A DNA stretch of 64,000 bases from Aridibacter sp965216195 (GTDB lineage: Bacteria; Acidobacteriota; Blastocatellia; Pyrinomonadales; Pyrinomonadaceae), in the NCBI GenBank assembly GCA_965216195.1, contig OZ244151.1:3720001-3784000 (forward strand), given 5' to 3'. Below are positions 58,748 to 64,000 of the stretch, piece by piece. The position numbers and the translations under genes were made by a program. Each line of letters starts with the position of its first letter. Positions within the stretch are counted from its first letter, which is position 1. The notes under the pieces are model-generated. The model had not been told where the DNA came from. It did not search any database and saw only the letters and a list, made by a program, of their open reading frames with translations.

Positions 58748-60433
58748 CTACGGTTTGACCATTTGTTTTCTGGGAATTTTTCCATCCATCATTGCAGTTT
58801 GATACACAAACGCCGCCATGATGGTCGAATTATGCTTGAGGTCTCCGGCTTGAATTCGGTCATAATTGTCCTGATTCGAGTGGTGTGTGCGGGTGCTGTA
58901 CTCCACTCTATCCTGGATAAACTGAAATCCCGGAAGTCCAATTCCATCAAACGATAAGTGGTCAGTTCCGCCGGTGTTGTTAAGGGTCAGGGTTGATGCT
59001 CCCATTTTATTAAAGGGCGCCAGCCAAACTCTAAATATCGGCGCGACTGCTGAGTTTCCTTGTAGATAGACTCCCCTAAATTTGCCGGTACCGTTGTCCA
59101 TATTGTAGTAGGCGGAGAACTTCTCATAAGCCGGCTTAGTCATCAATTTTCCTGGTTTGCCGCCTGCGAGTCTTTCAAAGAAAGTCCCTCCGGATTGCTC
59201 GCCAAAATGTCTTTTCACGTAAGCAGCTGATCCGTGGAGACCTTGCTCTTCACCGCTCCAAAGCGCAACTCTAATTGTTCTGCGTGGCTTTAACCCTGTA
59301 GCAAGTAGGATTCTTGCGGCTTCCATCGCAACTGCGCAACCTGCGGCGTTATCTGTCGCGCCGCCGGAAGCATGCCAGGAATCAAGGTGTCCGCCGAGCA
59401 TCACGATTTCGTCTTTGAGTTTCGGATCCGTTCCGGGAATTTCAGCGATCGTGTTATATCCCATCAAATCTTCATCGTGGTATTGTGTTTGGATGTTTAC
59501 TCGCATACTTGCTTTGACGCCGTGCCTCATCATTCGTACGAGACGATTGTAATCTTCGGTAGCCATTGTCATCTGCGGAATCATCTTGCTTTCGGCTACC
59601 TTGTCCCAGGGATTTGAACCTTTTCTATTAAACAAGTCTTGAAGTTTCGACGGCGGATCGCCTGCAACGCTTGCTCCAGAAACGAAGATTGTTCCGCCGC
59701 TTCCTTTTGAGCTATTGCTAATCATGACGGCAGCACCCTCCGCGATTAGCAGGTTCATCGCTTTGATATTCAGCGCGCGCGCTTTGAGAAACTGTTTTAT
59801 TTGCGGAGAGTTTGGGTTAAAACCTCCACGTCTAGGGGCTAACGCAGGGTCCTGCGCATTTGCCAGCGCGAGAAGCTCCTTATCGGTAAAACGCGTACCC
59901 ATCCCGCCGAAATCTGCTTTCAGTTTTCGCGGAGGGGAGACCAAAACCATTGCGTTTTTTAGTTTTCCCTTGTATTTGGCTAAATCCGCGTCGGTTTTAT
60001 AGCTTAAATGAACAACCGGTCCCGTCACCGCGCCTTTTGTTGATGGTGACCAAGCTTTTGGAAATGCAATTACCGGAAAATTTTGCGGTGATGTCACCTG
60101 TGCTGAAAAGTCTCTAAGCGACCAACCGCGTCCAAAAGGACCCCAGGCTTCTAAATGGGCATTTTTCATACCCCATTTTGACATCGTGTCGCGCGTCCAA
60201 ATATTCGCTCTTTTCATGCTCGGTGAGTTTGTTAAACGACCGCCGATTACATCCGTTAGGTAACTCATTGTCTTCATTACCTGAGAGTTCTTACCCATAC
60301 CCTCTTTTTTAATCTTTTCGATTACTTCGGCCGGTGCTTTATAGATAGGTTTCGCGGGTTCTTTCGCGAGCCCCACCGAAGGAAGTAGCAGAGCGTAAAT
60401 CAAAAACGTCATTGCCAATTTACGACTTAGCAT
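58748..60433 (-). CDS. Exported M28-family metallopeptidase
   Basis: 561 residues with a signal peptide (MTFLIYALLLPSVGLA). The M28 catalytic domain has HLDSWHASGGATDNAAG (His and bridging Asp, about 349-365), SGEEQGLHGS (catalytic Glu-Glu) and further ligands NMDNGTG and a late His in STRTHHSNQDNYDRI. A PA-like insertion lies between about 150 and 310. Broad-range aminopeptidase or carboxypeptidase outside the cytoplasm, part of the exported peptidase set of this organism. Confidence 0.9.
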   Translation of the reverse strand: MLSRKLAMTFLIYALLLPSVGLAKEPAKPIYKAPAEVIEKIKKEGMGKNSQVMKTMSYLTDVIGGRLTNSPSMKRANIWTRDTMSKWGMKNAHLEAWGPFGRGWSLRDFSAQVTSPQNFPVIAFPKAWSPSTKGAVTGPVVHLSYKTDADLAKYKGKLKNAMVLVSPPRKLKADFGGMGTRFTDKELLALANAQDPALAPRRGGFNPNSPQIKQFLKARALNIKAMNLLIAEGAAVMISNSSKGSGGTIFVSGASVAGDPPSKLQDLFNRKGSNPWDKVAESKMIPQMTMATEDYNRLVRMMRHGVKASMRVNIQTQYHDEDLMGYNTIAEIPGTDPKLKDEIVMLGGHLDSWHASGGATDNAAGCAVAMEAARILLATGLKPRRTIRVALWSGEEQGLHGSAAYVKRHFGEQSGGTFFERLAGGKPGKLMTKPAYEKFSAYYNMDNGTGKFRGVYLQGNSAVAPIFRVWLAPFNKMGASTLTLNNTGGTDHLSFDGIGLPGFQFIQDRVEYSTRTHHSNQDNYDRIQAGDLKHNSTIMAAFVYQTAMMDGKIPRKQMVKP

Positions 60434-60521
60434 AATAATTTCTCCTGAATTGTTTTAGGTTTGATACATCTTATACCACAAAGAAGATGAAAAGGTTCAA
60501 AGAATATTCAATTTTGTGGAT

Positions 60522-61106
60522 TTAGACGTCGCTTCGCCAGGTCAGGGTAACGGCGGGAGGTACATTTTTTACGACCAGTGGACTCTTTTCTGAGATACCA
60601 TAGCGGCTGCGCATAAATTCGCGCAGTTTGATCGCTGCCGGGAGGTAATATCCGTGTGCATATTGAAAGGTTCTGAAAACACAACCCTTGTCCATAAACT
60701 TATCAACTTGTTTCAAAATCGTAGTAGTTGTGTCATTTGGCATCGAAACGAACGGCAGCCCCGAGATTATGTAGCCCACTTTTCCAAGCTTTGAGCGCTT
60801 ATGAAGCGCAAATGTCTTGCACGCATTGCCGCACATAAAACGCATCTTTGGAAAATTCTTACGCAGGCTCCTCGCTAGCTGTTTATTGAGCTCAATGCCC
60901 AGGTAGGAGTTTTCTTCCGTAATTTTTTTATTTAAGAGTTTTGTAAAGGAGCCCGTTCCGGGACCGAGTTCGAGCACAATCGAGTTTGGATGTGGCTCAA
61001 TTCCTTCGAGCATTTTTCGCGCGAGTTCAGGCGAACTGGGCGTGATTGCCCCTACCTTTAAAGGGTTTTTAATAAACGCTTGAAGAAACTCGATGTTTTC
61101 GTGCAT
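60522..61106 (-). CDS. PmtA-like phospholipid N-methyltransferase family protein
   Basis: 194 residues, class I SAM methyltransferase. LELGPGTGSFTKLL binds SAM; GAITPSSPELARKM near the N-terminus and ISGLPFVSMP are typical of the PmtA group that methylates phosphatidylethanolamine, and of rRNA dimethyladenosine transferase relatives. Membrane association is likely but no hydrophobic helix is seen. Thirty-nine bases downstream of topA on the same strand. Confidence 0.72.
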   Translation of the reverse strand: MHENIEFLQAFIKNPLKVGAITPSSPELARKMLEGIEPHPNSIVLELGPGTGSFTKLLNKKITEENSYLGIELNKQLARSLRKNFPKMRFMCGNACKTFALHKRSKLGKVGYIISGLPFVSMPNDTTTTILKQVDKFMDKGCVFRTFQYAHGYYLPAAIKLREFMRSRYGISEKSPLVVKNVPPAVTLTWRSDV

Positions 61107-61145
61107 AAAAATGCCTTACGAAAAAACTAGTATCAGAACATCTCA

Positions 61146-63662
61146 CTAACTCGCCGAACTCGACGCTTTTGTTTCGGCCTCTGGTTTTTCTACTGGTGTT
61201 TCAACAGAGATTTTATAATCACACTCGTCTTCATTGCAATAGCGCTCAGTGCCATAGCGTTTTGTATATTTTTCTAGAACGAGCGGAGCGCTGCATTCAG
61301 GACAGGGTTCCTGAATCGGCTTATTCCAAAAGACAACATCGCAATCCGGGTATTGATCACACCCATAAAACTGCTTGCCGCGACGCGACTTTTTAATCAC
61401 GATCTCACCTTTCTCGCACGTTTCCGAGGTGCACTTCATGCCGATTTTTTCCTGCTGTATATATTTGCATTTCGGATAATTGGAGCAGGAAACAAACTCG
61501 CCAAAGCGCCCGGTCCGGCGCACAAGTTTCGCACCATCTTTCGGACATTCTTCATCTAATTCGACCGGAGGCGGGGCGGGCTTCTGATCACCTTTTGCAA
61601 TTTTTCGTATGTTCTTACACTCAGGGTAACCAGTACAGCCATAAAACGCTCCGTAGCGTCCGCGCTTTAGTGCCATTTCCTTTCCGCAAAGTTCACAATC
61701 CTGAATTTCTTCTTTCTCGCCGTCGCTTTCGCCTTCCGAATCAGCGTCGCCTTTTTTAGCGACCTCGCGGGTATTTTTACATTCCGGGTAAGTTTCACAC
61801 GCAAGGAATTGCCCGTAGCGTCCAAACTTGATCACCATTCCGGCTCCGCATTTCTCGCACTTTTCATCCGTCGGGATCGCTTGCTTTTTCTTGCCTTTTA
61901 TATTTTCCTTCGCTTCTTCCAGATCGACCGAAAAACGCTTATAAAAACCCTCCAATGCTTTTCGCCAATCAAGCTCTCCCTCCTCAATTTCGTCAAGGCG
62001 GTCTTCCATGCGCGCGGTGTATGTCTCATTAAAGAGATCGTCAAAACACTCAACCAGAAGATCATTCACGGTAGTACCAAGAGCCGTTGGATGAAAACGC
62101 TTTTCTACTTTTTCAACATATTCACGCGACAGGATCGTTGTCATGATCGCTGCGTAGGTCGAAGGTCTTCCGATACCTTTTTCTTCAAGCGCCTTTACAA
62201 GAGTCGCTTCAGAATATCTTGGCGGAGGCTCGGTAAAATGTTGGTTTGGCTTAATTTCGTTAAGTTTCAACGTTTCGCCTTCCTCGACAGCCGGAAGCGT
62301 CAGGTCTTTATCATCGTTCTTAGCAGTACTGCTTTTTGCTTCCTGATACACTTTCAAAAAACCATCAAATTTTTGCACCGAACCGGTTGAGCGGAACCCA
62401 AAACGCCCGGCTTTAATATCGATCGTTGTCCGATCAAAGAGAGCCGGCGTCATCTGCGATGCGACAAATCTTTGCCAAATTAGCGTGTACAACTTAAGCA
62501 TTTCCGGAGTCAGAAGTTTTTCCAAACTCTCCGGTGTGCGGTTTGCGTCGGTAGGCCGGATTGCTTCGTGAGCATCTTGTGCGTCCTTTTTTGTCTTATA
62601 GTTTTTTGACTTCTTGGGCAAGTATTTTTCGCCAAAACTTTTGTCAATAAACTCACGGGCATTGTTTAATGCGTCGTCCGAGACACGGGTCGAGTCGGTT
62701 CTCATATAGGTTATAAGACCGACGGCGCCTTCTGAGCCGAGCTCAATTCCTTCATAGAGCTTTTGCGCGATCGACATCGTGCGTTTCGCAGTAAAACCAA
62801 ATCTGCGCGCTGCATCCTGTTGAAGTTTTGAGGTTGTAAAAGGAGGCGTTGGGTTTCGTTTCCGCTCTCGCTTTGTAACCTTTTCTACTACAAAATCTTC
62901 ACCCTTAATCTCGTCAACAATGCTTTTCGCATCTTTCTCATTCTGAATGTGAGTTTCCGTTTTCTTTAGGTCTACATCGAATTTTCCGAGCTTTACGGTC
63001 AGATCATCGACCTTACGGAGTTTTGAATCGAAGGTTGGAGGAAGGCCTGCACCAAGATTAGCCAAGACCGACCAATATTCAGTTTTCTTAAACGCCTCTA
63101 TTTCGCGCTCACGCTCAACGATCATTCTCACGGCGACTGTTTGCACACGACCTGCTGACAGTCTCCCACCAACCGTTTTCCAAAGAATCGGCGAGACTTT
63201 GTATCCGACGAGCCTGTCCAAAATCCTACGCGCCTGCTGGGCGTTTACAAGATTAGTGTCCACCTCCTGCGGTTCTTTAAACGCATCTTGAATCGCTTTT
63301 TTTGTGATTTCGTTAAACATCACACGATACACTGGCTTTTTGTTTCGCTTGGTTAACTCTTCGGCGAGGTGCTGGCAAATTGCTTCGCCTTCTCTGTCAG
63401 GGTCAGCCGCGAGGTAAATCGCTTCCGAAGCCTTCGCAGCTTTTTTCAATTCCGAAACGGTTTTTTTGTTGCCGCGCTTTTTCTTATCCGGAATGATCAC
63501 ATATGTTGGCTCGAAATCATTATCAACGTCTACACCAAGATCCTTCATCGGAAGGTCTTTTATATGTCCGATCGACGCCATCACCTTGTAATCATCACCA
63601 AGGTATTTATTGATTGTTTTCGCCTTTGCGGGCGATTCTACTATTACTAAATTTTTACTCAT
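61146..63662 (-). CDS. topA: DNA topoisomerase I
   Basis: 838 residues. N-terminal TOPRIM domain (VIVESPAKAKTINKYLG; LAADPDREGEAICQHL), central cleavage domain with the catalytic Tyr in LITYMRTDSTRVS (about 319), and five C-terminal zinc modules (CEKCGAGM..., CELCGKEM..., CPKDGAKL..., CTSETCEKGE..., CPECSAPL...). The third module lacks its second Cys. Relaxes negative supercoils. Followed on its strand by the PmtA-like gene. Confidence 0.95.
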   Translation of the reverse strand: MSKNLVIVESPAKAKTINKYLGDDYKVMASIGHIKDLPMKDLGVDVDNDFEPTYVIIPDKKKRGNKKTVSELKKAAKASEAIYLAADPDREGEAICQHLAEELTKRNKKPVYRVMFNEITKKAIQDAFKEPQEVDTNLVNAQQARRILDRLVGYKVSPILWKTVGGRLSAGRVQTVAVRMIVEREREIEAFKKTEYWSVLANLGAGLPPTFDSKLRKVDDLTVKLGKFDVDLKKTETHIQNEKDAKSIVDEIKGEDFVVEKVTKRERKRNPTPPFTTSKLQQDAARRFGFTAKRTMSIAQKLYEGIELGSEGAVGLITYMRTDSTRVSDDALNNAREFIDKSFGEKYLPKKSKNYKTKKDAQDAHEAIRPTDANRTPESLEKLLTPEMLKLYTLIWQRFVASQMTPALFDRTTIDIKAGRFGFRSTGSVQKFDGFLKVYQEAKSSTAKNDDKDLTLPAVEEGETLKLNEIKPNQHFTEPPPRYSEATLVKALEEKGIGRPSTYAAIMTTILSREYVEKVEKRFHPTALGTTVNDLLVECFDDLFNETYTARMEDRLDEIEEGELDWRKALEGFYKRFSVDLEEAKENIKGKKKQAIPTDEKCEKCGAGMVIKFGRYGQFLACETYPECKNTREVAKKGDADSEGESDGEKEEIQDCELCGKEMALKRGRYGAFYGCTGYPECKNIRKIAKGDQKPAPPPVELDEECPKDGAKLVRRTGRFGEFVSCSNYPKCKYIQQEKIGMKCTSETCEKGEIVIKKSRRGKQFYGCDQYPDCDVVFWNKPIQEPCPECSAPLVLEKYTKRYGTERYCNEDECDYKISVETPVEKPEAETKASSSAS

Positions 63663-63709
63663 CTACTATAAAACCAACTTGTCGGTGTGTTTCCAACAGC
63701 CAAAAAAAA

Positions 63710-63732
63710 GTCAGACCGTTAAGTCGTCTGAC
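63710..63732 (-). terminator. Rho-independent terminator after the right-edge gene
   Basis: GTCAGAC and GTCTGAC form a perfect seven-base stem with a nine-base loop; on the minus strand it is followed by eight T. It lies 47 bases after the stop codon of the gene that enters from the right. Confidence 0.85.
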
Positions 63733-63778
63733 ATTTATAAACTAAAAAATTTGATTGTCAAACTATTATCCAACTTAC

Positions 63779-64000
63779 TCATTTTTTCGAGTACTTCCAA
63801 ATCGTTACCCTACCACCGATGAGAATTTCCTCCGTTCCGTTGTCTGTCGGGAGCACCGCTATCGTCTCGGCATCCTCCGGAAGCAGCTCGTGGTAGACGA
63901 GTTTTCCGTCCGAATTGTAGACGTAAAAATTGGCTCTTGGGATCGAAGTATAAGCACCAACCACCGCCAAATATTCCGGTTCGTCTTTCTTCAACCTGAC
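63779..64000 (-). CDS. C-terminal end of a beta-propeller-like protein, truncated by the window edge
   Basis: The frame runs open to the right edge; 73 residues are visible. Sequence alternates short strands (VVGAYTSIPRANFYVYNSDG, LVYHELLPEDAETIAVLP, EEILIGGRVTIWKYSKK), like the last blades of a beta-propeller or a PQQ/WD40-type domain. Too short for a family assignment. Same strand as topA but separated from it by a terminator. Confidence 0.55.
   Translation of the reverse strand, partial: VRLKKDEPEYLAVVGAYTSIPRANFYVYNSDGKLVYHELLPEDAETIAVLPTDNGTEEILIGGRVTIWKYSKK

Noticed and set aside
1..64000. tRNA, rRNA, CRISPR arrays, prophage or transposase genes
   Set aside because: Looked for T-loop strings, evenly spaced direct repeats and transposase motifs; none were convincing.

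Overview
The window looks like a piece of a chromosome from an Acidobacteriota-type bacterium, most likely class Blastocatellia (Pyrinomonadaceae-like). This is inferred from gene content and family types: an ECF sigma factor translationally coupled to a Ser/Thr kinase, large exported peptidases, an arsenosugar cluster, a YaiO-type glycan locus and many intergenic palindromes. It is not based on a marker gene. No rRNA, tRNA, CRISPR array, prophage or transposase gene was recognised. Genes are densely packed on both strands, in short operons.

Layout. 1-4.6 kb: the 3' end of a class IV aminotransferase, then an arsenosugar cluster on the minus strand (ArsM-type methyltransferase, a DinB-like protein, a CxxC carboxymuconolactone-decarboxylase-like protein, radical SAM ArsS) with a divergent TIGR04282-type glycosyltransferase. 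4.7-9.1 kb: an amino-acid operon (aspartate kinase, M20 deacylase, dapB, TrpF-like) split by a GxxExxY gene that sits between two imperfect palindromes. 9.1-19.5 kb: cell-envelope and exported proteins (M23 lipoprotein, bactofilin, M1-type peptidase, small-conductance-channel-like membrane protein, class C beta-lactamase-fold hydrolase), with ttcA and a cysteine desulfurase. 19.5-28.4 kb: signalling and cell shape (FHA-GAF-adenylate cyclase, mreB, site-2 protease with CBS domains, cdaA-cdaR for c-di-AMP, a HEAT-cyclophilin fusion), then a small ORF interrupted by one in-frame TGA.

28.4-38.5 kb: DUF4112 protein, PerR-like regulator with a perfect 7-1-7 palindrome upstream, HtrA protease, hemW, purL, two thioredoxin-fold exported proteins and an AlkD-like protein. 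This stretch is rich in repeats: a REPIN-like element, a three-hairpin element in two inverted copies, an array of about eleven 7-bp units, and a short repeat read through inside purL. 38.5-49.2 kb: M48 peptidase, ECF sigma-kinase pair, PRC/MgtE_N/CBS protein, lytic transglycosylase, PH-domain protein, rfbD and a Wzc-like tyrosine autokinase.

49.4-64 kb: a 1,231-residue flavoprotein/Fe-S oxidoreductase resembling NfnB joined to NfnA, TM2 protein, riboflavin synthase, and a four-gene operon on the minus strand (response regulator, YaiO beta-barrel, HEAT membrane protein, processive family-2 glycosyltransferase) that I read as an uncharacterised exopolysaccharide synthesis and export system. 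It ends with an M28 peptidase, a PmtA-like methyltransferase, topA and a truncated gene at the right edge.

The most rewarding targets are the four-gene glycan operon, the TGA-interrupted small gene (possible selenocysteine, nonsense mutation or sequencing error), the palindromic repeat families around the GxxExxY and arsenosugar genes, the three-hairpin repeats with compensatory changes, and the fused Nfn-like enzyme.
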